In this document: positions 7,905-17,827 of the stretch, piece by piece
Layout: every line of letters starts with the position of its first letter
Numbering within the stretch: the stretch's first letter is position 1
Assembly (NCBI GenBank): GCA_903918315.1
Contig: CAIXEA010000091.1
Coordinates: 47,127-111,126 of the forward strand
DNA: 64,000 nucleotides
Reading direction: 5' to 3'
DNA from: an uncultured Acetobacteraceae bacterium
GTDB taxonomy: Bacteria > Pseudomonadota > Alphaproteobacteria > Acetobacterales > Acetobacteraceae
The notes under the pieces: model-generated
Told to the model about the DNA's origin: nothing
What the model saw: only the letters and a program-made list of their open reading frames with translations
Databases searched by the model: none
Translations under genes and position numbers: made by a program

Positions 7905-9176
7905 ATGAGCCATGTTCATGTCATCGGCGCTGGATTGGCCGGTCTGGCCGCAGCGCTATCCCTTACCACCGCGGGCCGGACGGTCACGCTGCATGAAGCG
8001 GGTCCCGCTGCCGGCGGCCGATGCAGATCCTATCATGACCGCGAACTCGGTCTGCGGATCGACAATGGCAACCATCTTCTATTGAGCGGCAATGCCGCTG
8101 CCTTCGGTTATATCGAGGAAATCGGCGCTCTGGATCGCATGGGCGGGCCGGAGCAGGCGCTGTTCCCGTTCGTTGATCTCAAAACCAATGAGCGCTGGAC
8201 GGTGCGGCCCAATCGGGGGCGGATTCCCTGGTGGGTCTTGTCTCGATCACGCCGGGTGCCGGACACGCGCCTGTCCGACTATTTCGGTATGCGGAAAATC
8301 GCCAAGATCAAGGACGATACTGTCGTCGCCGAGAGCATGCGGCGGGGCAGGCTGTATTGGCGCCTGGTGGAGCCTTTGGCACTCGCGGCCCTCAACACCC
8401 ATCCGCAGGCCGGTATTGCCCGCCTGCTGGCTTTGGTGATGCGGGAAACGCTGATGCGGGGGGCGGATTTCTGCATTCCCTGCGTGCCCAAGGATTGCCT
8501 GTCCGATGCCTTGATCGACCCCGCGATCAAAACGCTGGAGAGCCGGGGAGCCACGATCCGCTTCAACACCCGCATCACCGGGATTGAGACCGTGGGTGAG
8601 CGCGTCACTCTGCTGTCAACAACCACCGGGCCGGTCGCGCTGGGGCCGAAGGATGCCGTGGTCCTCGCGGTTCCGCCCTGGGTGGCGGCGGATTTGCTGC
8701 CGTTTCTGGTGGTACCGACGGAATATCAGTCGATCCTGAATGTGCATTTTTTGCATGATGCCGATCCGAAAGGGCCTCTCGGGAAGACGGGTTTCCTGGG
8801 GCTGCTGTCTGGCAAAGCGGAATGGCTGTTCGCCAAGCCGCGGCATGTATCGGTCACTATCAGTGCCGCCAATGAGCTGATCGACGAACCCGCTGCCGTG
8901 CTGGCGGCCCTGGTGTGGCCGAATGTGCGTGTCGCGCTGGGGCTGCCGGCCCGGATGGACGCGGAGATGCCGCAATTCCGGGTGGTGAAGGAAAAGCGGG
9001 CGACCTTCGCGGCGACCGCGATGCAGGAAGTCCGCCGGCCGGGGGCGGACACACGATTGGAAAATCTCTCAATTGGCGGCGATTGGACTAACACCGGGCT
9101 GCCCGCGACGATCGAAGGGGCGATCCGCTCGGGGCGGGTCGCGGCCAATGTGATCCTCGCCGCCGCGATCGAATAA
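7905..9176 (+). CDS. hpnE: Hydroxysqualene dehydroxylase HpnE
   Basis: A 423-residue FAD-dependent amine-oxidase-fold enzyme. It reduces hydroxysqualene to squalene in the bacterial HpnCDE route that feeds hopanoid synthesis. The N-terminal dinucleotide fold VHVIGAGLAGLAAALSL is followed by an acidic residue and AGGRCRSY. The middle has the HpnE-type block (FGMRKIAKIKDD, LAALNTHPQ), and the C-terminus has the second FAD-contact motif GGDWTNTGLPATIEGAIRSG. ATG 7905 starts exactly at the Rossmann strand; an upstream frame to 7842 adds nothing conserved. The cyclase gene follows after 4 bp. HpnC and HpnD are not in this window. Confidence 0.9.
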   Translation: MSHVHVIGAGLAGLAAALSLTTAGRTVTLHEAGPAAGGRCRSYHDRELGLRIDNGNHLLLSGNAAAFGYIEEIGALDRMGGPEQALFPFVDLKTNERWTVRPNRGRIPWWVLSRSRRVPDTRLSDYFGMRKIAKIKDDTVVAESMRRGRLYWRLVEPLALAALNTHPQAGIARLLALVMRETLMRGADFCIPCVPKDCLSDALIDPAIKTLESRGATIRFNTRITGIETVGERVTLLSTTTGPVALGPKDAVVLAVPPWVAADLLPFLVVPTEYQSILNVHFLHDADPKGPLGKTGFLGLLSGKAEWLFAKPRHVSVTISAANELIDEPAAVLAALVWPNVRVALGLPARMDAEMPQFRVVKEKRATFAATAMQEVRRPGADTRLENLSIGGDWTNTGLPATIEGAIRSGRVAANVILAAAIE

Positions 9177-9180
9177 ATCG

Positions 9181-11118
9181 ATGCCGAACGACATTGACAT
9201 GCTGTCGCCATCTGACGACGAACTGCGCCTCGCATCCGAACGGGCCCAGGCTGCCTTGGGCCGCCGGCAGCGCCCGGATGGTCATTGGGTGTTCGATCTC
9301 GAAGCTGACGCGACCATTCCGGCGGAATATGTGTTGCTGGAGCATTTCCTCGACCGCATCGATCCCGCGCTCGAGGCCAAGATCGGCGTCTATTTGCGCG
9401 CGATCCAGGGCGAGCACGGCGGCTGGCCGCTGTTCCATGACGGGGCGTTCAATATCTCCGCCAGCGTGAAGGCCTATTTCGCCCTCAAGGCCATCGGGGA
9501 TGACCCGCAGGCGCCGCATATGCGCCGGGCGCGTGACGCGATCCTGGCGGCCGGCGGCGCGGAACGCTCCAACGTCTTCACCCGCGCGCAGCTTGCTTTG
9601 TTCGGGGCGGTGCCGTGGCATGCCGTGCCGGTGATGCCGCTGGAAATCATGCACCTGCCGCTGTGGTTTCCGTTCCATTTGTCCAAGGTGTCGTACTGGT
9701 CGCGGACGGTGATCGTGCCTTTGCTGGTGCTGATGGGAATGCGACCGAAGGCGCGCAATCCCCGCGCCATCCACATCCAGGAACTGTTTCAGACACCGCC
9801 CGATCAGGTCAGCGACTGGATCCGCGGCCCGTATAACTCCGGCTGGGGCCGCTTTTTCAAATACGTCGATAGCATTTTGCGAGTCGTCGAACCCTGGTTT
9901 CCGCGCCGCGGCCGGGATCGCGCCATCGCCAAGGCGGTGGCCTTCGTCACGGAGCGGTTGAACGGCGACGATGGGCTGGGTGGCATCTACCCCGCGATCG
10001 CCAATAGCGTGATGATGTTCGATGTATTGGGCTATAGCCCTGAGCATCCCGACGCCGCGATCGCATGGCAGGCGATCCGCAAATTGCTGGTCATCGACGA
10101 AGACAGCGCCTGGTGCTCGCCCTGCCTGTCGCCGATCTGGGATACAGGCTTGGCGGGACACGCCATGGCGGAAGCGGGTGCCCCGATCGCCGCGGCCTGC
10201 GACTGGCTGAAGACCCGCCAAATCACCGAACTGGCCGGCGACTGGGCGGTCCGCAGACCCAATCTGCGTCCGGGAGGTTGGGCGTTCCAGTATGAAAATG
10301 CCCATTACCCTGACGTCGACGACACCGCTGTCGTCGGCATGCTACTGCACCGCCAGGGCGATCCGGCGCATGCGGAGGCAATCGCCCGAGCACGAGAATG
10401 GATCGTCGGCATGCAATCCGCCGGGGGCGGCAAACTCGATGGCGGCTGGGGGGCTTTCGAGCCGGAGAACACCCATCTCTGGCTCAATCACATCCCGTTC
10501 GCCGATCATGGCGCGCTGCTCGATCCCCCGACCAGCGATGTGACCGCCCGATGTGTCTCCTTCCTTGCGCAGATCGGGATGGCGCAGGACGATCCGGCCA
10601 TGATCCGCGCGATGGCGTTTCTTCGGCGCGAGCAGGAGCCGAACGGCAGCTGGTTCGGCCGTTGGGGCACTAACTACATCTATGGCACCTGGTCGGTGCT
10701 CTGTGCTCTGAACGCCGCCGGGGTGCCGGCCGAGGACGCCTCGGTCCGCAAAGCGATTGATTGGCTCATTTCTGTCCAGCGCGACGATGGTGGCTGGGGG
10801 GAAGATGAAGAAAGCTACGCCGATGCCGCGCCAGGGCAGTATAAAGAGTCCACACCAAGCCAGACCGCCTGGGCCTTGCTCGGCTTGATGGCGGCTGGCG
10901 CGGTCGATCACCCGGCGGTGTCGCGCGGGATGGCCTATCTGGCAGCGACCCAGCGCGATGACGGGGAATGGACAGAAAAACCCTACACTGCTGTCGGTTT
11001 TCCGCGAGTCTTCTACCTGCGCTACCACGGCTACCGGCTCTATTTCCCTTTGCTGGCGCTGGCCCGTTATTGCAATCTCCGGCGTGGCAATACCAAACAG
11101 GTTGCCTTTGGCTTCTGA
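9181..11118 (+). CDS. shc: Squalene-hopene cyclase
   Basis: A 645-residue class II triterpene cyclase (HpnF) that folds squalene into hopene/hopanol at the inner membrane, the committed step to hopanoids. The proton-donor motif is DVDDT at residues 378-382, as in other bacterial SHCs. Several QW motifs are present (for example QRPDGHW, QGEHGGW, QRDDGGWGE, QRDDGEW), and the C-terminus ends in FYLRYHGYRLYFPLLALARY. Length is normal. ATG 9181 follows hpnE by 4 bp, so the two are surely co-translated. Its end overlaps the start of hpnG. Confidence 0.96.
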   Translation: MPNDIDMLSPSDDELRLASERAQAALGRRQRPDGHWVFDLEADATIPAEYVLLEHFLDRIDPALEAKIGVYLRAIQGEHGGWPLFHDGAFNISASVKAYFALKAIGDDPQAPHMRRARDAILAAGGAERSNVFTRAQLALFGAVPWHAVPVMPLEIMHLPLWFPFHLSKVSYWSRTVIVPLLVLMGMRPKARNPRAIHIQELFQTPPDQVSDWIRGPYNSGWGRFFKYVDSILRVVEPWFPRRGRDRAIAKAVAFVTERLNGDDGLGGIYPAIANSVMMFDVLGYSPEHPDAAIAWQAIRKLLVIDEDSAWCSPCLSPIWDTGLAGHAMAEAGAPIAAACDWLKTRQITELAGDWAVRRPNLRPGGWAFQYENAHYPDVDDTAVVGMLLHRQGDPAHAEAIARAREWIVGMQSAGGGKLDGGWGAFEPENTHLWLNHIPFADHGALLDPPTSDVTARCVSFLAQIGMAQDDPAMIRAMAFLRREQEPNGSWFGRWGTNYIYGTWSVLCALNAAGVPAEDASVRKAIDWLISVQRDDGGWGEDEESYADAAPGQYKESTPSQTAWALLGLMAAGAVDHPAVSRGMAYLAATQRDDGEWTEKPYTAVGFPRVFYLRYHGYRLYFPLLALARYCNLRRGNTKQVAFGF

Positions 11119-11764
11119 GCGCATCGGGATCGTCGTCGGACTGGCCGCCGAAGCCCGGCTCGCCCGGCTCACCGGGTGTCTGGTCGCGATTGGCGGTGGC
11201 ACACCGGATGGGGCGGCGCAGGCCAGCCGGCATCTGATCGCGCAGCACGTCACCATGCTGGTGAGCTTTGGTCTGGCCGGGGGGCTGGACCCGATGATGC
11301 GCCCGGGCGATCTGATCGTGCCTGAACACGTTCTCACCAACGGCTTCCGTCTGGCGACATCGGCTTCGGTCAATGACTGGCTGGGGGGCACGACCGGCCA
11401 TTCCCTGCTAGGATCGGACCGGATCGCCGTGACGCGAGACGACAAGCGGCGCCTGTTTCTGTCCACCGGATGCGCGGCGATCGATCTGGAGAGTGGGCCG
11501 GCGGGGATGGTCGCGGCGGAAGCGGGTGTCGCCTTTGGGGTGCTGCGGGCCATCTGCGATCCGGGGTCGCGCACTCTGCCTCCGGCCGCATTGGCGGCGT
11601 TGGATGGGCGGGGGATTATTGGCCTCGGCCGGGTGCTGGGTTCGATTTTGCGGCATCCGCGGCAGATACCGGCTCTGCTGGCGCTCGCACGGGATGCCGC
11701 GGCCGCGCGCCAGGCCTTGATCAGCCGCGCCGTTCAGTGCGGTTCCACGGCGGGAATCAGGTAA
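11108..11764 (+). CDS. hpnG: Hopanoid-associated phosphorylase HpnG
   Basis: A 218-residue nucleoside-phosphorylase-like protein. In the hopanoid pathway HpnG removes adenine from adenosylhopane to give ribosylhopane. The fold signatures are GIVVGLAAEARL near the start, SFGLAGGLDPMMRPGDLIVPE (about 55-75), and the acidic AAIDLESGPAGMVAAEAGV where purine phosphorylases bind the ribose. There is no nearby ATG. I chose TTG 11108 because AGG sits 6 bases upstream; TTG 11102 is possible. It overlaps the cyclase stop, fitting translational coupling. The 3' end overlaps the convergent histidine kinase by 8 bp. Confidence 0.82.
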   Translation: MASERIGIVVGLAAEARLARLTGCLVAIGGGTPDGAAQASRHLIAQHVTMLVSFGLAGGLDPMMRPGDLIVPEHVLTNGFRLATSASVNDWLGGTTGHSLLGSDRIAVTRDDKRRLFLSTGCAAIDLESGPAGMVAAEAGVAFGVLRAICDPGSRTLPPAALAALDGRGIIGLGRVLGSILRHPRQIPALLALARDAAAARQALISRAVQCGSTAGIR

Positions 11765-13931
11765 AAGCCGGTTGCGGCGGTGAGCGTACAGGGGCGCGCA
11801 CGACCCGGGACGCGGGGAATGTCGCGCGGGCGACGGTGCCCAGACCTGGCGTGCTGGTCAACTCAAGGCTGCCGCCGTGTAGGTCCAGAAGTTTGCGCGT
11901 GATGGCCAGGCCCAGCCCGGTTCCGCCGAAGCGTCGGCGGATGGAAGCATCGGCCTGATGGAACGGTTCGCACAAGGCAGCCAGGGCCTCTTTTTCGATG
12001 CCGATGCCGGTATCCGCGATGACGATGGCGACCCCGCCGCTCTCGGTCGCTTCGGTACGTATAATAACCTGGCCTCCGGCCGGGGTGAATTTCACCGCAT
12101 TGGCCAGCAGATTGAGTAGAATTTGTTTCAGGGCTCGCCGATCGGCGCGCAGTTCGGTGGTTGACAGGTCCTCGGCCTGATCGACGGTCACGTGGCCTTC
12201 TTCGGCGCGGGTTGCAACCAAGCTGTAGCAGGATTGGACGAACCCGGCCATTTCTAGGGTCTCATCGGTCAGATCGAAACGCCCCGCCTCGATCTTCGAC
12301 ATATCCAGCAGGTCGTTGATGAGGTCGAGCAGGTGACGGCCGCCATGATTGATGTCACGGGCATAGGCGGCATAGCGCTCTCCGATTTTGCCAAAGGGCT
12401 GATCGATCAGCAGTTCGGAGAAGCCAATGATCGCGTTCAGCGGCGTCCGCAGTTCGTGGCTCATATTGGCCAGGAATTCGGATTTGGCCCGGCTTGCGGC
12501 CTCGGCGCGGTCCTTGGCGTCACGCAGTTCCCGTTCGGCCAGGACTTCTTCAGTCACATCGCGGCCGGTGCCGCGATAGCCGGTGAAATGTCCGTAGGTG
12601 TCGAAGACCGGAACACCGCTGATGCTCACGTAGTGCTTGCTGCCGTCGTCGGCCAGCCGTTCATACCGCAAATCCTTGAAGGCGCGGTGGGCCTTCAGGT
12701 CTGCAATATGCGCCGACCAGAAGGAACTGGACGGGGCGGCGCCGATGAGTTCCCAGCGGGTCATCCCGATGGAGGAGGGGCTGCCGAACAAGTTGGTAGG
12801 GGAGGTCGCCGAACTCCATGTGAACCGAAAGGCCGTGTCCTGTTCCCAGAACCAGTCGGACGCCAGTTCCGCGTAGGCGCGAAGACGTCCCTCACCCTCC
12901 CGCAAGGCGAGGGCGGTCGAGTGGAGCGCGGTGTTCTGCTCCTGCTGTTCGTTGAATTGCCGGCCGATGACGCGGAACAGCAGCAGGAAGCCGATGGAGG
13001 AGATCATGGCACCCAGGGCGAGCAGCGTGGCTTGGCGCCGCCATGGTGCGAGTGCAACGGCCTCATCCAGTGCGACATTCATGACAATTGGGTAATCACG
13101 CAGCGGATGGACCGATACGACAGAAACGGCGTTTGTGGGGCCCTCGACCGACCGATACGTACGCCCGCCTGCCGCTATCGCGGCATTCCAGGCAGTCCGG
13201 TCGGCCATGCGTTCGCCACCATCCGGTACCGGTTCAGGGTAGCGCGCAAGCAAGGTGCCGTCGCTGCGCAGCATGGTCACATTCAGACCAGGGCCAAGGC
13301 GCAGGGCAGCGTAGAAATCTTCGAAATACCCGACATCCAGCACCGCGACGGCTACGCCGACGAATGTCCCATCGGCGGCTTCCATGCGCCGGGCCATGAA
13401 GATCGCCATCGAGCTGACCGCCCGACTGCGGCTTGGCAGGCCCACGAACATCACGTTGTAGCGGTGCGTCGCCAGATAGGAAAACCAATCCCGGTCCGCG
13501 GAGTCGATGCTGGGCGACGCGTAGGTGCGGGATGTGTTCACCAGCATACCCGTTGAATCCATTACCAGGAAGGCATTGGCCTGCGGCAGGTTGTGCAGCA
13601 GATCGCGAAGAAAGGCGTGGGTTTCCAGGTTGGCGAAGCGTTCCCGCACGGCATCGCGTTCCGCGGTCGCGAGGGGGCGGCTGCCCGCCTGAATCCTTTG
13701 CAGCGCGCCATCCACGACCTGAACATAGCGGGCGGTTTGCTCGGCGAGCACGACCCCGAGCGCACGCGTATCGCGCTGGAACCCTGCCACGGCTGCCTGG
13801 CGAAGCTCCAGCGCCAACAGGGATGCGCCGACCAGTGCGGTGAGTACAAGTGAAGCGCAGGCGACCCACAGGAGGCGGGACGACCGAAAGAACGTGCCGT
13901 TTGAGACAATGCGGTCCAGGGGGCTGTTCAC
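11757..13931 (-). CDS. Membrane sensor histidine kinase (Cache-PAS-HisKA-HATPase)
   Basis: A 724-residue hybrid-less sensor kinase. TM1 (about 19-42) and TM2 (about 298-320) bracket a periplasmic Cache/PDC-like sensing domain (DRDWFSYLATH, PSRSRAVSSMAIFMARR). A PAS domain (about 350-460) includes GYRGTGRDVTEEV, followed by a short coiled coil. HisKA has the phospho-accepting His492 in SHELRTP. The HATPase has the N-box NLLANAVKF (608-616), DTGIGI (640-645) and GGTGLGLAI (669-677). The start is GTG at 13931; no earlier ATG fits. No response regulator is adjacent, so the partner is elsewhere. The signal is likely a small organic ligand (inference from the Cache domain). Confidence 0.9.
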   Translation of the reverse strand: MNSPLDRIVSNGTFFRSSRLLWVACASLVLTALVGASLLALELRQAAVAGFQRDTRALGVVLAEQTARYVQVVDGALQRIQAGSRPLATAERDAVRERFANLETHAFLRDLLHNLPQANAFLVMDSTGMLVNTSRTYASPSIDSADRDWFSYLATHRYNVMFVGLPSRSRAVSSMAIFMARRMEAADGTFVGVAVAVLDVGYFEDFYAALRLGPGLNVTMLRSDGTLLARYPEPVPDGGERMADRTAWNAAIAAGGRTYRSVEGPTNAVSVVSVHPLRDYPIVMNVALDEAVALAPWRRQATLLALGAMISSIGFLLLFRVIGRQFNEQQEQNTALHSTALALREGEGRLRAYAELASDWFWEQDTAFRFTWSSATSPTNLFGSPSSIGMTRWELIGAAPSSSFWSAHIADLKAHRAFKDLRYERLADDGSKHYVSISGVPVFDTYGHFTGYRGTGRDVTEEVLAERELRDAKDRAEAASRAKSEFLANMSHELRTPLNAIIGFSELLIDQPFGKIGERYAAYARDINHGGRHLLDLINDLLDMSKIEAGRFDLTDETLEMAGFVQSCYSLVATRAEEGHVTVDQAEDLSTTELRADRRALKQILLNLLANAVKFTPAGGQVIIRTEATESGGVAIVIADTGIGIEKEALAALCEPFHQADASIRRRFGGTGLGLAITRKLLDLHGGSLELTSTPGLGTVARATFPASRVVRAPVRSPPQPAFT

Positions 13932-14028
13932 AGATCCTCAATCGGTACCCGGAGCGTATGATGGCATATTACTCAATGCATGTCGCTCGTGACATAAATT
14001 AGACGCCCTGACCAAGGCGGCGCAAGGA

Positions 14029-16140
14029 TTACCGCAGGGGTCTCGGGCCGACGCGAACCGTGGAAGGGTTGCCGCGCAGGATGTCGGGGGGGACACCCTG
14101 TCTGAATTGGATATCGTAGCTGTTGGAACCACATCGCAGGCCACGCAAGGTGACCTCGGTCAGCCAATCCGGCAGGCTGGGATCAACATACAGGCAGCCA
14201 TTGGGTGCATCCGGCGCGATGCTGAGCATCGCCTGCAGCAAGGCGAATGCAGAGCCCGCGGCCCAGGCCTGGGGCACATTGGCCCCGGCATAGCGCACGG
14301 GGAAGCTCCGCGGCTCCCGCGTCAGGCCGGCATAGAGTTCGGGGATCTGATGTGCCTGAAAATGGCGTGCCGCGTCGGTCACCGCGCGGGCGACCTGTGC
14401 GGCTTCCCGGGCGAAACCGTATCGCTTCATCCCAAGCGCGATGAGGCTGTTGTCATGCGGCCACACCGACCCGTTATGGTAGGAATACGGGTCGAACCGC
14501 GCATGGTCCGCCGACAGGGTCCGGATGCCCCAGCCGCTGAACATATCGGCGCGCATGAGCCGATCAACGACGCGTCGCGCCCGGTTGGCCGGCACGATGC
14601 CGGACCACAACAGGTGGCCGGGATTTGAGGCCACAGAGAACACTGGTCGCTTCGTGCCGTCCAAGGTCAGCGCGTAGAACCCGCCCGCCTCGTCCCAAAA
14701 AATGGCGTTGAACCGTTCGAACAGGCTGGCGGCCTTGGTGCGCAACGCCGCCGCCTGATCGGGCCTTGCCAGCGCATCGAAGATCTCGGCCATGCGGGTC
14801 CAGGCGTCGTACACGTAGCCCTGCAATTCACAGAGCGCCTTGGGCCCCTGAACCGGGGAGCCGTCGATCATGTTGATCGCGTCGCCGGAATCTTTCCAGG
14901 CCATGTTCTCGTATCCGGTGGCGCTTCGAGCCTGATACTCCTGAAACCCGTCGCCGTCGCGGTCCCCATCGGTGTCGATCCAGCGCAGTGCGGCTTCGGC
15001 ATGCACGAGATGGCGGGTCAATAATGCGTGATCGCCCGTGGCCTTCCAGGCTTCATGGAGGGTGATCAGGTACAAGGGCGTGGCGTCGGCGGTGCCGAAA
15101 TACGGCGTGTGGGGAACCAGTTTGAAATGGGCCAACTCGCCGTAGCGCAGCTCATGCATGATCTTGCCTGGTTCGGCGTCGCGCCTCGGATCATATTCTG
15201 CGGCCTGGTGCTGGCCTAGGACGGCGAGGCTGCCTTGCGCGAAACCTGGATACAGCATCATCGCCTGGAGCGACACGATAAGGCTGTCACGCCCGAACGG
15301 GGCGATAAACCAGGGCAGGCCAGCGGCAGGCATGGTCACCGGCCGCCCGTCCACGGTGAAGCCGAGCCGCAGCGCCGCGAGGTCATCGCTCGCCTGAGCG
15401 CAAAAAGCATCCAGGGACGGGTCGGACGCCTGGACCTGGAGCACGGACTCACGCCAAGTCTGCGTATCGTCGCCTGGGTCTATTTGGGAATCGGGTGCTG
15501 TCAGCATCTCCGATCCATCGATCAGATCGTAGAGCAGGGTGGCGTGCCACGCCTCACCCGGTTGCAGGGCGATCGGAAATGACAGGGTACTGTCGGCATA
15601 GGTCACAGCCGGGGTTTTGATCCGGATTGTCAGGCCGCGCACGAAATCGCCGTTGCGGTGCAGAGCGGTCAGGGTCTGGATGTCGGGCGACCAGGCCACG
15701 CTGTTTTCGCCTCTCACTGCCTGGCGATTGGCTTTGGCCTCAAACACGTCGGCGAAGTCGGACACAATGTGCACCGACAAGTCGAACCGCGCGGCGGCGC
15801 GGCCGTAATTGGTCACTGTGATCCCGTCGCGCAGGCCGGCATCGATGCGCCGGTTCAGGACGAGCGCCACCGAACGGCGCGGAATATCCGCGGTACCGGA
15901 TGGGATCGCCGGATTGGTCAGGTAGAATTTTGCCATGTCGGCGCTGACAGCGCCACCGGACAGAGACTCCCACGCCAGACCGGCGGCAGTGAGCATCCAG
16001 GCGCTGATCAGCCTGGTGTCGCGGAAAAACAATCCCTGCTGGTCCGCGCCGTTGATCTGGCCGTCCGGCCCGGTCACCAGAACGGTCATCGCATGATGTA
16101 GTGCGATGCGCGATGCGCCAGCCTGGACAGTGAATGCCAT
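14029..16140 (-). CDS. Amylo-alpha-1,6-glucosidase / glycogen-debranching-type protein
   Basis: A 703-residue protein with an N-terminal glycogen-debranching domain (about 10-210; DQQGLFFRDTRLISAW) and a C-terminal (alpha/alpha)6-barrel glucosidase domain. The barrel has GLPWFIAPFGRDSLI with the conserved acidic residue, QEYQARSATGYENMAWKDSGDA, and the late SYHNGSVWPHDNSLIALG. It probably cleaves alpha-glucosidic bonds in the cytoplasm. ATG 16140 is preferred to GTG 16146 two codons earlier. It is transcribed away from the ScfR-type regulator at 16339. No other glycogen gene is nearby, so it may act on trehalose-, maltose- or glucosylglycerate-type substrates instead. Confidence 0.85.
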   Translation of the reverse strand: MAFTVQAGASRIALHHAMTVLVTGPDGQINGADQQGLFFRDTRLISAWMLTAAGLAWESLSGGAVSADMAKFYLTNPAIPSGTADIPRRSVALVLNRRIDAGLRDGITVTNYGRAAARFDLSVHIVSDFADVFEAKANRQAVRGENSVAWSPDIQTLTALHRNGDFVRGLTIRIKTPAVTYADSTLSFPIALQPGEAWHATLLYDLIDGSEMLTAPDSQIDPGDDTQTWRESVLQVQASDPSLDAFCAQASDDLAALRLGFTVDGRPVTMPAAGLPWFIAPFGRDSLIVSLQAMMLYPGFAQGSLAVLGQHQAAEYDPRRDAEPGKIMHELRYGELAHFKLVPHTPYFGTADATPLYLITLHEAWKATGDHALLTRHLVHAEAALRWIDTDGDRDGDGFQEYQARSATGYENMAWKDSGDAINMIDGSPVQGPKALCELQGYVYDAWTRMAEIFDALARPDQAAALRTKAASLFERFNAIFWDEAGGFYALTLDGTKRPVFSVASNPGHLLWSGIVPANRARRVVDRLMRADMFSGWGIRTLSADHARFDPYSYHNGSVWPHDNSLIALGMKRYGFAREAAQVARAVTDAARHFQAHQIPELYAGLTREPRSFPVRYAGANVPQAWAAGSAFALLQAMLSIAPDAPNGCLYVDPSLPDWLTEVTLRGLRCGSNSYDIQFRQGVPPDILRGNPSTVRVGPRPLR

Positions 16141-16338
16141 GAACACCTCGGAGCCCTATAGGTCGCTTTTACCGCATGCACGGGGGGCGAGGTAACAACG
16201 GATCGCGGCTCGGTGTGAGGCTGGTTCAGTCAATCATTGACATTGCACCTGCGAAGGCGACGCGGTAATCGGCGGATAGCCGCGCGATGCGGCCGCCGAA
16301 GGCAATCGTTTCCGCATGTTGTTGTAAAGGACGTAAAA

Positions 16339-17748
16339 ATGGCTCGCGCTATGATCGGCCGCACCGTCCGGCGCCTGCGCAATGAGCGAGCCTTGTCCCA
16401 GCAGGCGCTCGCCACCCGCCTCGGCATCTCGGCCAGCTATCTCAATCTGATCGAGCACGATCAACGCGCTGTCACCGCCTCGCTGCTGATCAAACTGGCA
16501 GAGACCCTGCGCGTTGACCTGCGCGAACTGTCCGGCAGCCAGGAGCGGCAGTTGGAAAGCGGATTGCGGGAGGCCTTCGCTGACCCGCTGTTGAGCGGGG
16601 ACGCCGTGCCGGAGGAGGAGATCGGTACCCTGGCCGGCGGAAGTCCCCACGCCGCACGCGCGGTCCTGGCGCTATACCGGGCCTGGCGGGTGGCGCGGGA
16701 GGACGCGGGCGGAATCGCCTTGCCATCCGGCCGCCGGGTCATGCTGCCGCACGAGGAAGCGCGCGACCTGTTCGATGACCGGGGCAACTACTTCGGCATC
16801 CTGGAAGAGGCCGCCGAACGGATCGCGGAGACGATGGGGGCCAGCGCACCGGCCGAAACCAACCACGCGATCGCCGAACGGCTGCGCGGCCAGCATGGCG
16901 TGCGGGTGACGGTCGAAGCCCTGGACGGCGCCATGCGACGCTACGATCCCGCGACACGGGGGCTGGTGTTGTCGGAATCCCTGCCACGCGCAAGCCGCGG
17001 GTTCCACATGGCCTTTCAACTGGCCTTGCTGGAGGCGCGCGACGCCGTCGAAACCGTTCTGCAAGCCGCCGCGCCCTCGTCGCCCGAAGCCGCAATGCTA
17101 ATCCGGATCGGATTGCTGAACTACGTCGCCGGGGCGCTGCTCATGCCCTATGCCGGTTTTGCCGCGGCCGCGCTGGCCTTGCGCCATGATATGGAAGCCC
17201 TCGCGGCGCGGTTCGGCGTATCGTTCGAACAGGCCTGTCATCGCCTGTCCACCTTGCAGCGCCCCGGCGCGCGCGGCGTCCCGTTCTTCTTTCTACGGGT
17301 CGATCCGGCGGGGAACGTGTCCAAGTGCTTCTCTGCCGCTGGGTTCCCCTTTGCGCGCTATGGCGGTTCCTGCCCGCGCTGGGTCGTGCATACCGCCTTC
17401 GCCTCCCCCGGATCGGTGCGCGTGCAGGTGGCGGAGCTCCCTGACGGGGTCGCCTATCTCTGTTTCGCCCGGGTCGTCGCCCGGCCCGCGCAACGGTGGG
17501 GGGAGCCGCAGCCGGTGCATGTCATCGCGATGGGCTGCGCCTTGGGCAATGCGGTTGATGTCGCTTACGCGGATGGTCTCGACCTCGATCGCGCAAAGGT
17601 TGGCATCGGCCTGTCCTGCCGCCTGTGCGATCGCCCGGATTGCCGCAGCCGCGCGTTTCCGCCGCTGGAGCACCGCCTGGCTCTGGATACGCTGACGGCC
17701 GGTGCAACACCGTTCCGGTTTGAACCGAAGCGAGGCAAAGACGCATAG
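16339..17748 (+). CDS. ScfR-type XRE regulator of short-chain acyl-CoA metabolism
   Basis: A 469-residue transcription factor of the short-chain fatty acyl-CoA regulator family (RamB, PccR and MccR relatives). The N-terminal XRE helix-turn-helix is at about residues 5-62 (LSQQALATRLGISASYLNLIEH). A middle ImmA/IrrE-like region (about 170-280) has the metalloprotease HExxH degenerated to FHMAFQLALLE. The C-terminal sensor domain ends with the Cys cluster GLSCRLCDRPDCRSRAFPPL, typical of the family. The ATG at 16339 fits the HTH start; an upstream TTG at 16237 would add a basic non-conserved leader. TTGACA at 16237-16242 could be a -35 element. Target genes of relatives (glyoxylate, methylcitrate or propionyl-CoA genes) are not adjacent. 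Confidence 0.88.
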   Translation: MARAMIGRTVRRLRNERALSQQALATRLGISASYLNLIEHDQRAVTASLLIKLAETLRVDLRELSGSQERQLESGLREAFADPLLSGDAVPEEEIGTLAGGSPHAARAVLALYRAWRVAREDAGGIALPSGRRVMLPHEEARDLFDDRGNYFGILEEAAERIAETMGASAPAETNHAIAERLRGQHGVRVTVEALDGAMRRYDPATRGLVLSESLPRASRGFHMAFQLALLEARDAVETVLQAAAPSSPEAAMLIRIGLLNYVAGALLMPYAGFAAAALALRHDMEALAARFGVSFEQACHRLSTLQRPGARGVPFFFLRVDPAGNVSKCFSAAGFPFARYGGSCPRWVVHTAFASPGSVRVQVAELPDGVAYLCFARVVARPAQRWGEPQPVHVIAMGCALGNAVDVAYADGLDLDRAKVGIGLSCRLCDRPDCRSRAFPPLEHRLALDTLTAGATPFRFEPKRGKDA

Positions 17749-17827
17749 TGCGGGCGCTGGCCTCACCGCCTGGGCAACACCGGATCGCCCGGTCTATGCT
17801 CGCTCAAGCCCAACGGGAGTTAATGCC

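Noticed and set aside
16237..16338. Upstream TTG start for the ScfR-type regulator
   Set aside because: It would add 34 basic residues before the helix-turn-helix that have no counterpart in the family; the ATG at 16339 fits.
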